Source: Luteimonas granuli (GTDB lineage Bacteria > Pseudomonadota > Gammaproteobacteria > Xanthomonadales > Xanthomonadaceae). Taken from it: a stretch of 64,000 nt of DNA. Under the pieces are notes generated by a model. That model saw only the letters and a list, made by a program, of their open reading frames with translations, was not told the origin of the DNA and did not search any database. Shown piece after piece: positions 1 through 15,148 of the stretch. The position numbers and the translations under genes were made by a program. The stretch's first letter is position 1; each line of letters begins with the position of its first letter. Location: contig NZ_CP042218.1 in the NCBI RefSeq assembly GCF_007795095.1, positions 2,831,001-2,895,000 of the forward strand, read 5' to 3'.

Positions 1-1867
1 GCAGATGATCGAGGGCGTGCTGGTCGACAGCCCCGAATCGCTGGTCGAAGCGCTGGCCGACCTCGGCGATGGCCGCCTGGCGCTGGTCTCGGCCGAGCGC
101 GGTGATGCCGGGTTCGCGCCCACTTCGCTGGCCTCGCGCGTGCGCGGTCCGCTGGCGATCCGCCGCCTGCTATCGCGCCTGCACGTCGCCGATTCGCTGG
201 CCGAGGCGCGCGCGTTGCAGGCACGGCTGGAGCCCGGCGATTCCGTGATCACCCGCGACGGCGAGCGCCTGGGCGCCGGCTGGCTGCGGGTGCTGCGCTC
301 GGGCGCCGCGCGCCAGGGTGCGCTGCTGCGCGAACGCGAGATCCAGGCCCTGCGCGAGCAGATCGAACAGCTGCAGGAGCGGGAGGCCGGGCTGGAAGAG
401 GCCCTGGCCAGCGGCCGGGAGCGCCTGCTGGCCGCCGAGCAGGCGCGCGAGGATGCGCAGCGCCAGCTCTACCACGCCCACCGCAGCGTGTCGGAGCTCG
501 CCGGCCAGCTGCAGGGCCAGCAGGGCCGGCTCGACGCGGCCCGCAACCGCATCGAACGCATCGACGCCGAGCTTGCGCAGCTGGGCGAATCCATCGCCAG
601 CGGCGGCGAACAGGCGCGCGAGTCGCGCGGCCGCCTCGAGGACGCGGTCACGCGTATGGCGGATCTCGAAGCGGTGCGCCGCGAACTCGACGCGGAGCGC
701 GCGCGTCTGTCCGCGGCCCGCGACGAGGCCCGCACCGCCGCCCGCGAGTCGCGCGAGCAGGCCCACGTCCTGGCACTGCAGCTGGAGACCCAGCGCACCC
801 AGGCGGCCGGCCTGCGCCAGGCGCTGCAGCGCATGAGCGGCCAGCGCGGCCAGCTCGACGCCCGCCTGGGCGAGATCAGCACCCAGCTCGCGGCCGGCGA
901 CAGTCCGGTGGACGAGCTGGAACAGCAGCGCCAGGCCGCGCTCTCGCAGCGCGTGCACGCCGAGCAGCTGCTGGCGCAGGCGCGCAGTGCGCTCGAGGAC
1001 GTCGACGCCAGCCTGCGCGGCCACGAGCAGGTCCGCCACCAGCGCGACGAGCAGGCCATCGCCCAGCGCGAGGCGATCGCCCAGCGCCGGCTCGACCAGC
1101 AGGCGCTGGCGATCCACGCCGAGCAGCTCGGCGCGGCGGTGGTCGAGGCCGGCTTCGTGCTCGACGAGGTGATCGCGGGACTGGCGGAGGATGCCGGCGC
1201 CGACGCCTGGGGCCGCATGGTCGCCGACCTCGATGCGAAGCTGCGGCGGCTGGAGCCGGTCAATCTGGCCGCGATCCAGGAGCATGCCGAGGCCGCGCAG
1301 CGCAAGGAGTACCTCGACAGCCAGGACGCCGACCTCAACGCCGCGCTGGAAACGCTGGAGGACGCCATCCGCAGGATCGACCGCGAGACCCGCGGCCGCT
1401 TCAAGGACACCTTCGATCGGGTCAACGCGGGCGTGCAGCAGATCTATCCGCGTCTGTTCGGCGGCGGCCATGCCTACCTGGAGCTCACCGGCGAAGACCT
1501 GCTCGACACCGGGGTCGCGATCATGGCGCGGCCGCCGGGCAAGCGCGTGTCCAACATCTCGCTGCTCTCGGGCGGCGAGAAGGCGATGACCGCGGTGGCG
1601 CTGGTGTTCGCGATCTTCCAGCTCAACCCGGCGCCGTTCTGCCTGCTCGACGAGGTCGACGCGCCGCTGGACGAGGCCAACGTGGGACGCTTCAGCGCCA
1701 TGGTCACCGAGATGAGCGAGAAGGTGCAGTTCCTGTTCGTCACCCACAACAAGGCGACGATGGAAGCCGCGCAGCAGCTCTCGGGCGTTACCATGCGCGA
1801 GCCCGGCGTCAGCCGGCTGGTGTCGGTGGACCTCGCGGAGGCCGCGCGCCTGGCCGGTGCCGCCTGA
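1..1867 (+). CDS. smc: Chromosome segregation ATPase SMC, C-terminal part (5' end outside window)
   Basis: The frame is open at the left edge, so only the C-terminal 620 or so residues of a protein normally near 1,150-1,200 aa are visible. The first 100 residues look like the second half of the SMC hinge. Residues from about 105 to 440 are charged, Gln/Glu/Arg-rich coiled coil. The end is the C-terminal half of the ABC head: the signature LLSGGEKAMTAVAL and Walker B with D-loop CLLDEVDAPLDEANV, then an H-loop (FVTHNKATM). With the N-terminal Walker A half (not in view) this ATPase forms the condensin ring with ScpA/ScpB and compacts and segregates the chromosome. zipA follows after 19 bp in the same direction, so the two are probably co-transcribed. 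Confidence 0.96.
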   Translation, partial: QMIEGVLVDSPESLVEALADLGDGRLALVSAERGDAGFAPTSLASRVRGPLAIRRLLSRLHVADSLAEARALQARLEPGDSVITRDGERLGAGWLRVLRSGAARQGALLREREIQALREQIEQLQEREAGLEEALASGRERLLAAEQAREDAQRQLYHAHRSVSELAGQLQGQQGRLDAARNRIERIDAELAQLGESIASGGEQARESRGRLEDAVTRMADLEAVRRELDAERARLSAARDEARTAARESREQAHVLALQLETQRTQAAGLRQALQRMSGQRGQLDARLGEISTQLAAGDSPVDELEQQRQAALSQRVHAEQLLAQARSALEDVDASLRGHEQVRHQRDEQAIAQREAIAQRRLDQQALAIHAEQLGAAVVEAGFVLDEVIAGLAEDAGADAWGRMVADLDAKLRRLEPVNLAAIQEHAEAAQRKEYLDSQDADLNAALETLEDAIRRIDRETRGRFKDTFDRVNAGVQQIYPRLFGGGHAYLELTGEDLLDTGVAIMARPPGKRVSNISLLSGGEKAMTAVALVFAIFQLNPAPFCLLDEVDAPLDEANVGRFSAMVTEMSEKVQFLFVTHNKATMEAAQQLSGVTMREPGVSRLVSVDLAEAARLAGAA

Positions 1868-1886
1868 ATCAACACGGGAGAACACG

Positions 1887-2642
1887 ATGAGCGACGTCTG
1901 GATGCTGCGGATCGGAATCCTGGTCGCCGGCGTGCTGCTGTTCGCCGCCATCTGGTACTTCGGCACCAGGCCGCGCAGTCCCCAGGGTCGCCGCGTACCC
2001 GCGAGGACCGCGCCCGCGGCGCGCGAGGAGCGCATGGAGCCGACCCTGGGCGCGCAGCTCGAGCGCGAGTTGGGCGAAGGTGGCGAAGCGCCGGATGCGG
2101 AGGCCGTGCAGGCCGAGATGGAACTGCTCGACGGCGCCGTGGGCGGCACCGCCGGCGCCACCGTCAGCCAGTACGGGCAGCGCGTCAGCGACGAGTTCGA
2201 CAGGATCGTGACCCTGTACATCGCCGCGCGCGCCGGCCGGGTGCTGCGCGGCCCGGACATCGTGGTCGCCGCGGAAAAGGCCGGCCTGACCTATGGCCAC
2301 CTCAATGTCTTCCATCGCCTGGTGAGCGGCCATCCGGAGCGCGGCCCGGTGTTCAGCGTGGCCAACATCCGCCGTCCGGGCAGCTTCGAGATGGCCGACA
2401 TCCAGTCGATGGAGACGCCGGCGATCGCCTTCTTCCTGACGCTGCCGGCGCCCGTGTCGGCGCTGGAAGCCTGGGACGCGATGCTGCCCACGGCCGAACG
2501 CATGGCCGATCTGCTGGAAGGCGTGCTGCTGGACGAGCACCGGAACGCGCTCGGTCGCCAGCGCATCGCCCACCTGCGCGAGGAACTGCGCGGCTACGAC
2601 CGCGAACAGAAGATTGCCGTCACCCGCAGCCCCGGCTGGTGA
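1887..2642 (+). CDS. zipA: Cell division protein ZipA
   Basis: A 251-aa protein. I chose the ATG at 1887 because a GGGAG ribosome site (1876-1880) sits 6 nt upstream and the protein then begins with a short N-terminal tail and one membrane helix (about residues 5-25), the topology of ZipA. A variable Arg/Ala/Glu-rich linker follows. The C-terminal half from about residue 105 (FDRIVTLYIAAR, LTYGHLNVFHRL, FSVANIRRPGSFEM) is the ZipA FtsZ-binding domain. Known role in the family: it tethers FtsZ to the inner membrane early in divisome assembly. The gene lies 19 bp after smc and 79 bp before ligA; the zipA-ligA pairing is common in gammaproteobacteria. Confidence 0.95.
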   Translation: MSDVWMLRIGILVAGVLLFAAIWYFGTRPRSPQGRRVPARTAPAAREERMEPTLGAQLERELGEGGEAPDAEAVQAEMELLDGAVGGTAGATVSQYGQRVSDEFDRIVTLYIAARAGRVLRGPDIVVAAEKAGLTYGHLNVFHRLVSGHPERGPVFSVANIRRPGSFEMADIQSMETPAIAFFLTLPAPVSALEAWDAMLPTAERMADLLEGVLLDEHRNALGRQRIAHLREELRGYDREQKIAVTRSPGW

Positions 2643-2657
2643 CGCCCGGCAGCCCGT

Positions 2658-5070
<2,413 letters not shown>

Positions 5071-5075
5071 ACGCC

Positions 5076-6049
5076 ATGGCCATCGCTTCCGGACGCGGCG
5101 TGAGCCACGAAGCACTGCGGCTGCGCGCGGGACTCAACCGCCTGGTGCGCGACTTCTTCGACCAGCGCGGCGTGCTCGAGGTCGAGACACCGGTGATGTC
5201 GCGCGCCGGCAACACCGAGCCCAACATCGCCTCGTTCACGGTCGAGTTCGGCGGCCGCGTCGAAGGGGCACCGCGCACCCGCTGGCTGCGGACATCGGCC
5301 GAGTATCCGATGAAGCGCCTGCTCGCCGAGGGCATCGGCGATTGCTACGAGCTCGGTCGCGTCTTCCGCGACGGCGAGGCCGGCGGCGGCCACAATCCCG
5401 AGTTCACGATGCTGGAGTGGTATCGCGTCGGCTGGACGCTGGATCCGCTGATGGACGAGACCGCGGCCCTGGTGCAGTCGGCGCTGGCCCTGGTCGGGCG
5501 TGAAGCGACGCTGCGCAAGGCGAGCTTCCGCGAGGTCTATGGCGAGGCGCTGGGCCTCGATCCGATGACCGCCTCCATCGCCGAGCTCCAGGCCGCGTTC
5601 CCCGGCGAGGTCGATCCCGCGGGCCTGACCCGCGACGACTGGCTGGACCTGCTGATGACCCACCGCATCCAGCCCGCGTTCCCAACGGGCCAGCTGCTGG
5701 CGATGCACGACTATCCGGCCAGCCAGTGCGCGCTGGCGAAGGTCGTGCGTCGCGGCGACGTCGACGTGGCCGAGCGCTTCGAGCTCTATCTCGGCCCGCT
5801 GGAGCTGGCCAACGGCTACCACGAGCTCGTGGACGCGGCCGAGCAGCGCGCGGCTTCGAGCGCGACCACGGCGTGCGTGCCGCGCGCGGACTGGTCCAGC
5901 CGCCGATCGACGAAGCGCTGCTCGAGGCGCTTGCCGCGGGCATGCCCGAGTCCTCCGGCGTCGCGCTCGGCATCGATCGCCTGCTGATGGCGATGCTCGG
6001 CACCGGTGCCATCGCCGACGTGCTGGCCTACGACTTCAATCGCGCCTGA
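5076..6049 (+). pseudogene. epmA: EF-P--(R)-beta-lysine ligase EpmA (PoxA/GenX), apparent -1 frameshift
   Basis: Two adjacent frames together make one class-II lysyl-tRNA-synthetase-like protein of about 324 aa, the normal EpmA length. Frame one (from ATG 5076) carries LRLRAGLNRLVRDFFDQRGV, motif 2 with ELGRVFRDGE...HNPEFTMLEWYR, and ends sensibly at [19 protein letters not shown]. The remainder ([20 protein letters not shown] and motif 3 [17 protein letters not shown]) is in the next frame. The shift lies at about 5847-5856, in a GCGCGCGG stretch; one missing base restores the protein. In the family EpmA attaches beta-lysine to translation factor EF-P. Either the gene is broken or the sequence has lost a base. 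It starts 5 bp after ligA. Confidence 0.88.
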
Positions 6050-6091
6050 TCCGGCAGGGGCGTCGTGCACGGCGAGCGCGCCCTCGCCGCG

Positions 6092-6097
6092 TAGAAT
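6092..6097 (+). promoter_or_regulatory. Putative -10 box of mtnA, leaderless arrangement
   Basis: TAGAAT, then CGCCGC, then the mtnA ATG at 6104. The 6-nt gap places the transcription start at or beside the start codon. No Shine-Dalgarno is present in the preceding bases. Confidence 0.5.
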
Positions 6098-6103
6098 CGC
6101 CGC

Positions 6104-7171
<1,068 letters not shown>

Positions 7172-7265
7172 GAACACCCCCGCCGGAACCGCAGGAGCCG
7201 CGCTCAAGGCGCGCAAGTCGTTGATTTCCAGCGGTATAGATCGGGCGGAGCCAGGCCCCCTGTGA

Positions 7266-7271
7266 TAGAAT
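7266..7271 (+). promoter_or_regulatory. Putative -10 box upstream of gyrA
   Basis: TAGAAT within TGTGATAGAAT, 82 nt before the gyrA ATG. A start point near 7278 would give a leader of about 75 nt. I could not see a convincing -35 box. The stretch 7172-7265 holds nothing else clear apart from a GCAGGAGC fragment near 7190. Confidence 0.4.
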
Positions 7272-7352
7272 CCACAGGTTCTGTCCCGACATGCGCGCGC
7301 CTCCGGCGCGGTGTGCGTGGACAGGCCCACGAACCACTTCCAAAGGGTCCCA

Positions 7353-10040
<2,688 letters not shown>

Positions 10041-10046
10041 CCTCCC

Positions 10047-10068
10047 CGGCCGGGCCTCGACCCGGCCG
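10047..10068 (+). terminator. GC-rich hairpin just after gyrA
   Basis: CGGCCGGG and CCCGGCCG form a perfect 8-bp stem around a 6-nt loop, 6 bp past the gyrA stop codon. There is no T-run, so it is a candidate terminator or 3'-end stabiliser rather than a classic intrinsic terminator. Confidence 0.5.
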
Positions 10069-10088
10069 CCGTGCCATGCCTCCCGCAG

Positions 10089-10121
10089 GAGCGGCTGGGC
10101 GCGATCGCGCGCCAGCCGCTC
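10089..10121. repeat. GCAGGAGCGGCT-type hairpin repeat between gyrA and yfhM
   Basis: GAGCGGCTGG pairs with CCAGCCGCTC around the self-complementary centre GCGCGATCGCGC, with a single bulged G. The left arm (GCAGGAGCGGCT...CGCGATC) matches the arm of the repeat at 61285-61358, so I place it in the same dispersed family. Confidence 0.6.
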
Positions 10122-10183
10122 ATCGCGGCGGGGCAGTCGAGGCTGCGACCACTCCTCACTCCTGCATCGGGCGGCGGCGCTTC

Positions 10184-10189
10184 TATACT
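10184..10189 (+). promoter_or_regulatory. Putative -10 box of yfhM
   Basis: TATACT lies 30 nt before the yfhM ATG; a start near 10196 would give a short leader containing the GGGGAG ribosome site at 10203-10208. No clear -35 box. Confidence 0.4.
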
Positions 10190-10218
10190 GCCGTCGACTC
10201 CCGGGGAGCGGACTGGTG

Positions 10219-13200
10219 ATGAAAGGAATCGGATCTTCGTGCGGCCTGCGGCTACTCGCGGCGGGTGCCGTCGCGCTGGCGCTGCTGGCGGGTGGCTGCA
10301 GGCGAGACAAGGGCGGACAGCTGCCGGTGCCCGGCGGCGAAGCCATCGTTGCCGAACGCGCCGAGGTCGAAGGCTTCGGCCTGGTGCGCGTCTGGCCGGA
10401 CCAGGAAGCCGGCGGACTGGCGCTGGCGGTCGAGTTCTCCCGGCCGCTGGTGGGCACCCAGGATTTCGACAGGCTGCTGACCTTCGCCGAACCGGTGGCC
10501 GAGGACAGCAGCTGGAGCCTGGATGAGGGCGGCCGCGTGCTGCGCTTCCCCTTCGTCGAGGCCAACCGCGACTACACCCTGCGCGTCTCGGCCGCGCTCA
10601 CGGCCGCCGACGGCAGCACGCTCGGCCGCGATATCGAGCGGAAGGTCCACACCGGCGAGCTGAAGCCAGCCGCCGGCTTCGCTTCCCAGGGCAGCGTGCT
10701 GCCGGCGCGCGAGTCGCGCGGCCTGCCCGTGGTGTCGGTGAACGTGCCCGAGGTGGACGTCGAGTTCCTGCGCGTGCGCGAATCCGAACTGCCGCGTTTC
10801 TTCGCCCATTACCAGCGCGGGGGGCGCCGTAGCGGGTGGGAGCTGGACAACACCTACCGCGAGGGGCGCAGCGTCGCGCGCATGGCCGAGCCGGTCTACG
10901 TCAACCGTTTCGTCCTGGGCGGCGAACGCAATGAACGCGCGGTCACCTATCTCCCGCTGCAGGACATCGCCGAGTTGCAGCAGCCTGGCCTGTACTTCGC
11001 CACCATGAAGCGCGCCGGCAGCTTCGAGGGCATGTATGACACCGCCTTCTTCACCGTCAGCGACATCGGCCTGCACGTGCGCGCCTACGCCGACCAGCTG
11101 TTCGTCCACACCGCGTCGCTGCAGGGCGGGGGCGCGCTGGGTGGGGTCGAGCTGAAGGTGCTGGGCAAGGACGGCGAGCCGGTGTTCAAGGCGGAAACCG
11201 ATGCCAACGGCAACGCCGTGCTCGGCCACAGGCTCGACGCCGCCCAGGTGCTGGTGGCGACCCGCGGCAGCGACGTGTCGCTGCTGCCGTTCAACCAGCC
11301 GGCGCTGGATCTGTCGGAGTTCGCGGTCTCGGGCCGGAAGCAGGCGTGGTTCGAGGTCTTCGCATGGTCCGGGCGCGACCTCTACCGTCCCGGTGAGGCC
11401 GTGCGCGTGTCCGCGCTGCTGCGCGACGCCGACGGCAAGCCGGTGCCGACCGCCGCCGACGGCAAGGCGCAGCCCCTGTTCGCGCGCCTGAAACAGCCCG
11501 ACGGCAAGGTCTTCGTCGAGTCGCGGCTTGAAGCCGGCGCGCAGGGCTACTACCGCTTCGAGCGCGAGATCCCGGTCGAGGCGCCCACCGGCCGCTGGCA
11601 GGTCGAGTTCCGCACGGATCCGGCCAGCAAGGACGTGGTGCAGGGCATGGACCTGCGCATCGAGGAGTTCCTGCCCGAGCGCATGAAGCTCGAGCTCGGC
11701 AGCCCGCAGGCGCGCCTGGCCAAGGGCGACGCGCTGCGGCTGCAGGTCGAGGGTGCCTACCTGTACGGCGCGCCCGCCGCGGGCAACCGCTTCACCGCGC
11801 GCATGACGGTGTCCGTCGCGCAGCATCCGCTCGAGTCGATGCCGGGCTGGTTCTTCGGCGATCCCACGGTGGCGCTGCCGCGCGCGGCCAGCGACGTGGT
11901 CGACAGGGCCCTCGACGACGCCGGGAAACTGGAGCAGGCGCTGCCGCTGCCCGCCGAGGTCCGCGGCGACACCCCGGTATCGGTGGTGGTCGCCGGCAGC
12001 CTGTACGAAACCGGCGGTCGCACGATCAATCGCAGCCTCAGGCGCGTGCTGTGGCCGGCCGATGCGCTCGTCGGCGTGCGCCCGCTGTTCGACGACGCCG
12101 ACGGCAGCGATGCCAATGCAAACGCGGGCTTCGAGATCCTGCGCGTGGACGCGGACGGCAAGGCGATGCCGCAGGCGGGCATCGAACTGAAGCTGGTGCG
12201 CGAGCGACGCGACTACCACTGGAACTTCGACGAGGAAGGCGGCTGGAGCTACAGCCACACCAGCCGCTTCGAGGTGGTCGAGACACGCAGGGTCGACGCC
12301 GGCACCACTGCGCTGCGCGTCGATTTCCCGGTGGAGTGGGGCGAATACCGGATCGAGGCGCACGATCCCGCGACCGGCCTGGTCACCCGCTATCCCTTCC
12401 GCGCCGGCTGGAGCTGGGACGACGACAACCGCGGCCTGGATGCGCGTCCGGACAAGGTCAAGCTCGCGCTGGACCGCACCGGTTACCGTGCGGGCGAGAC
12501 CCTGGAAGTCACCGTGACCCCGCCGCACGCGGGCAAGGGCCTGCTGCTGGTCGAGAGCGACCGGCTCCTGTACGTGCAGGCGATCGACGCCCGTGCCGGC
12601 AACAGCTACAGGATTCCGGTCACCGAGGACTGGGAGCGCCACGACGTCTACGTGACCGCCCTGGTCTTCCGCGGCGGCAGTGCCCGCAGCAAGGTGACGC
12701 CGGCGCGCGCGGTGGGCGTGGCCCACGTGCCGATGGCCCGCGGCGACCGCCGCGTGGCGGTGGGCCTGTCGCTGCCGAAACAGGCGAAGCCCGACGAAAC
12801 GCTGCGCGTGACCGTGGCGGTGCCGCAGCTCGCGGGGAAGGTCGCGCATGCCACGGTCTCTGCGGTGGACGTCGGCATCCTCAACATCACCCGCTATCCG
12901 GTGCCCGACGCCAACCGGCATTTCTTCGCGCAGCGGCGGCTGGGCGTGGACGCCTGGGACATCTACGGTCGCGTGATCGAAAGCCTGGACGGCGGCACCG
13001 CGCGCCTGCGCTTCGGCGGCGACCAGGGGCTGGAGGCGCTGCCGCAGGCGCGCCGCCCGACCGCGCGCGTGCAGACCGTCGACCTGTTCTCCGGCCCCGT
13101 GAAGCTCGACGGCAAGGGCAACGCCACCGTCGCGCTCGGACTGCCGGACTTCAACGGCACGCTGCGCGTGTCCGCGCTGGTGTTCGGCGACGAGGTCTAC

Positions 13201-15141
13201 GGCAACCGCGACACCGAAGTGCTGGTGCGCGCACCGCTGGTCGCCGAGGCCAGCATGCCGCGCGTGATGGCGCCGGGTGACCGCGCGACGGTGACCCTGG
13301 ACCTGTCGAACTTCACCGGCAGGGCCGGCGACTTCCGCGTGCGCGTGGACGGAATCGGCCCGCTGCGGGTGGAGGAGGGAGGGCGCGAGGTGAAGCTCGC
13401 CGCGGACGGGCGCACGACCCTGTCCTTCCCCCTGCGCGCGCTCGACGGCCACGAGACCGGAAAGGTGCGGGTGCGCGTGGACGGGCCCGGCGTCGCCGTC
13501 GACCGGAGCCACGACCTGCCGGTGCGCGCACCGTGGCCGCAGGTGCTGCGCTCGCGCAGCCTGGTGCTGGATCCGCTGGCTCCGGTGGTGCTCGACGCCG
13601 CGCTGGCCGAGGGCATGTTGCCGGCTTCGGTGAACGCACGCCTGGGCGTTTCCTCGACCCCGCCGATCGCCTTCGCCGCCGCCCTGGAAGGCGTGCTGCG
13701 CTATCCCTACGGCTGCGCCGAACAGACCGCGAGCAAGGGCTATGCGGCGCTGATGCTGGATGCGCCGACGGCCACGTCCTGGGGCATGTCGCCGCTGCCC
13801 GACGACCAGCGCAGGCAGCGCATGGAGGGCGCGCTGGGCCGGCTCGCGGCGCTGCAGGCCGGTTCCGGCCACTTCGCCATGTGGGGCGGAAGCGGCGCAC
13901 CCGAGCCGATGCTGACGCCGTATATCGTCGAGTTCATGCTCGATGCCCGCGAAGGCGGCTTCGACGTGCCCGAGGCGATGTTGCAGCGCGCGCTGTCGCG
14001 CCTGTCCGAGGACCTGTTGTCCGACGCCCAGCAGTTCTACGGGCGCGACAACCGCGACCACCTGCGCCTGGCCTACAGGGCGCACGCCGGCTACGTGCTG
14101 TCGCGCGTGAACCGCGCGCCGCTGGGCACGCTCCGGGCCCTGTACGACCGCGAGCGCCGGTCCGCGCGCAGCGCGATGCCGCTGGCCCATCTGGGCCTGG
14201 CGCTGTCGCTGCAGGGCGACAGGGCCCGCGGCGACAAGGCGCTGGACGAAGCCTTCGCCTGGAAGGGTGACCGCCCCGGCTGGCTGGGCGATTACGGCAC
14301 GCCGCTGCGCGACGCCGCGCTGATGCAGGCGCTGGTCCAGAAGCACGATCTGGCCACGCCGGCGCGCACCGCAGCGCTGCGCGGGCTCGGCGCCGAGCTG
14401 GACGCGCGGCGCAGGGCGCGCTGGTTCCATCTCAGCACCCAGGAGCAATCGGCGATCGCGCGCCTGGGCCGTGAGCTCGCCGGTGCTCCGGGGCGGACCT
14501 TCACCGGCACCCTGAGCGAGGCCGGCGTGGTCGAGGCCCTGGCGCCGACGCGGCGCTTCTCGCGCGGCTACGGACACGCGACCCTGGCGGCCGGAGTGCG
14601 CCTTGTGCCGGAAGGAGACCCGCCGCTGTACGCGAGCATGGACGTCGCCGGCATCCCGCGTTCGGCGCCGGCGCCCGACGACGGCGTGCTGCGCGTCGAG
14701 CGCCGCTGGTACACCACCGACGGCAAGCGCTGGACGCCGCGTCCGCTGCGCGAGGGCGAGGCGCTCGTGGCGCGGGTCACGCTGACCGCCGACCGCGACA
14801 TGCCCGACGCCCTGCTGACCGAGCTGCTCCCGGCCGGCGTGGAAGTCGAGAACATGAACCTCGGCGACGCCTCGGCCTGGACCGACGTGGTCGTCGACGG
14901 CATCCGCCTGGCCGAGCGCGGGGACGCCGCCGACCTGTTGCACGAGGAGTTCCGCGACGACCGTTACGTCGCCGCGCTGCGCCTCGATGCGGGTCGGGCC
15001 GCCGACGTCTTCTACCTCGTGCGCGCGGTCACCCCGGGCGAGTACACCGTGCCGCCGCCGCTGGCCGAGGACATGTACCGGCCCGAGCTGCGGGGCGTCG
15101 GCCGTGCGCTGCCCGAGCGGCTGACGGTCGTGCAGCCGTGA
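10219..15141 (+). CDS. yfhM: Alpha-2-macroglobulin family lipoprotein YfhM
   Basis: A 1,640-aa periplasmic lipoprotein; E. coli YfhM is 1,653 aa. The ATG at 10219 follows a GGGGAG site and opens a lipoprotein signal ending LLAGGC, giving Cys27 as the lipidated residue. Then come macroglobulin-like (MG) domains and the thioester motif YPYGCAEQT, with Cys1166 and Gln1169 forming the internal thioester that covalently traps attacking proteases. After it lie the alpha-alpha toroid and a C-terminal MG-like domain. Family knowledge: it works with penicillin-binding protein 1C to protect and repair a breached envelope. That partner, pbpC, begins 7 bp downstream, which supports the assignment. The start can also be read as the GTG one codon earlier. 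Confidence 0.95.
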   Translation: MKGIGSSCGLRLLAAGAVALALLAGGCRRDKGGQLPVPGGEAIVAERAEVEGFGLVRVWPDQEAGGLALAVEFSRPLVGTQDFDRLLTFAEPVAEDSSWSLDEGGRVLRFPFVEANRDYTLRVSAALTAADGSTLGRDIERKVHTGELKPAAGFASQGSVLPARESRGLPVVSVNVPEVDVEFLRVRESELPRFFAHYQRGGRRSGWELDNTYREGRSVARMAEPVYVNRFVLGGERNERAVTYLPLQDIAELQQPGLYFATMKRAGSFEGMYDTAFFTVSDIGLHVRAYADQLFVHTASLQGGGALGGVELKVLGKDGEPVFKAETDANGNAVLGHRLDAAQVLVATRGSDVSLLPFNQPALDLSEFAVSGRKQAWFEVFAWSGRDLYRPGEAVRVSALLRDADGKPVPTAADGKAQPLFARLKQPDGKVFVESRLEAGAQGYYRFEREIPVEAPTGRWQVEFRTDPASKDVVQGMDLRIEEFLPERMKLELGSPQARLAKGDALRLQVEGAYLYGAPAAGNRFTARMTVSVAQHPLESMPGWFFGDPTVALPRAASDVVDRALDDAGKLEQALPLPAEVRGDTPVSVVVAGSLYETGGRTINRSLRRVLWPADALVGVRPLFDDADGSDANANAGFEILRVDADGKAMPQAGIELKLVRERRDYHWNFDEEGGWSYSHTSRFEVVETRRVDAGTTALRVDFPVEWGEYRIEAHDPATGLVTRYPFRAGWSWDDDNRGLDARPDKVKLALDRTGYRAGETLEVTVTPPHAGKGLLLVESDRLLYVQAIDARAGNSYRIPVTEDWERHDVYVTALVFRGGSARSKVTPARAVGVAHVPMARGDRRVAVGLSLPKQAKPDETLRVTVAVPQLAGKVAHATVSAVDVGILNITRYPVPDANRHFFAQRRLGVDAWDIYGRVIESLDGGTARLRFGGDQGLEALPQARRPTARVQTVDLFSGPVKLDGKGNATVALGLPDFNGTLRVSALVFGDEVYGNRDTEVLVRAPLVAEASMPRVMAPGDRATVTLDLSNFTGRAGDFRVRVDGIGPLRVEEGGREVKLAADGRTTLSFPLRALDGHETGKVRVRVDGPGVAVDRSHDLPVRAPWPQVLRSRSLVLDPLAPVVLDAALAEGMLPASVNARLGVSSTPPIAFAAALEGVLRYPYGCAEQTASKGYAALMLDAPTATSWGMSPLPDDQRRQRMEGALGRLAALQAGSGHFAMWGGSGAPEPMLTPYIVEFMLDAREGGFDVPEAMLQRALSRLSEDLLSDAQQFYGRDNRDHLRLAYRAHAGYVLSRVNRAPLGTLRALYDRERRSARSAMPLAHLGLALSLQGDRARGDKALDEAFAWKGDRPGWLGDYGTPLRDAALMQALVQKHDLATPARTAALRGLGAELDARRRARWFHLSTQEQSAIARLGRELAGAPGRTFTGTLSEAGVVEALAPTRRFSRGYGHATLAAGVRLVPEGDPPLYASMDVAGIPRSAPAPDDGVLRVERRWYTTDGKRWTPRPLREGEALVARVTLTADRDMPDALLTELLPAGVEVENMNLGDASAWTDVVVDGIRLAERGDAADLLHEEFRDDRYVAALRLDAGRAADVFYLVRAVTPGEYTVPPPLAEDMYRPELRGVGRALPERLTVVQP

Positions 15142-15148
15142 GCCTGCG

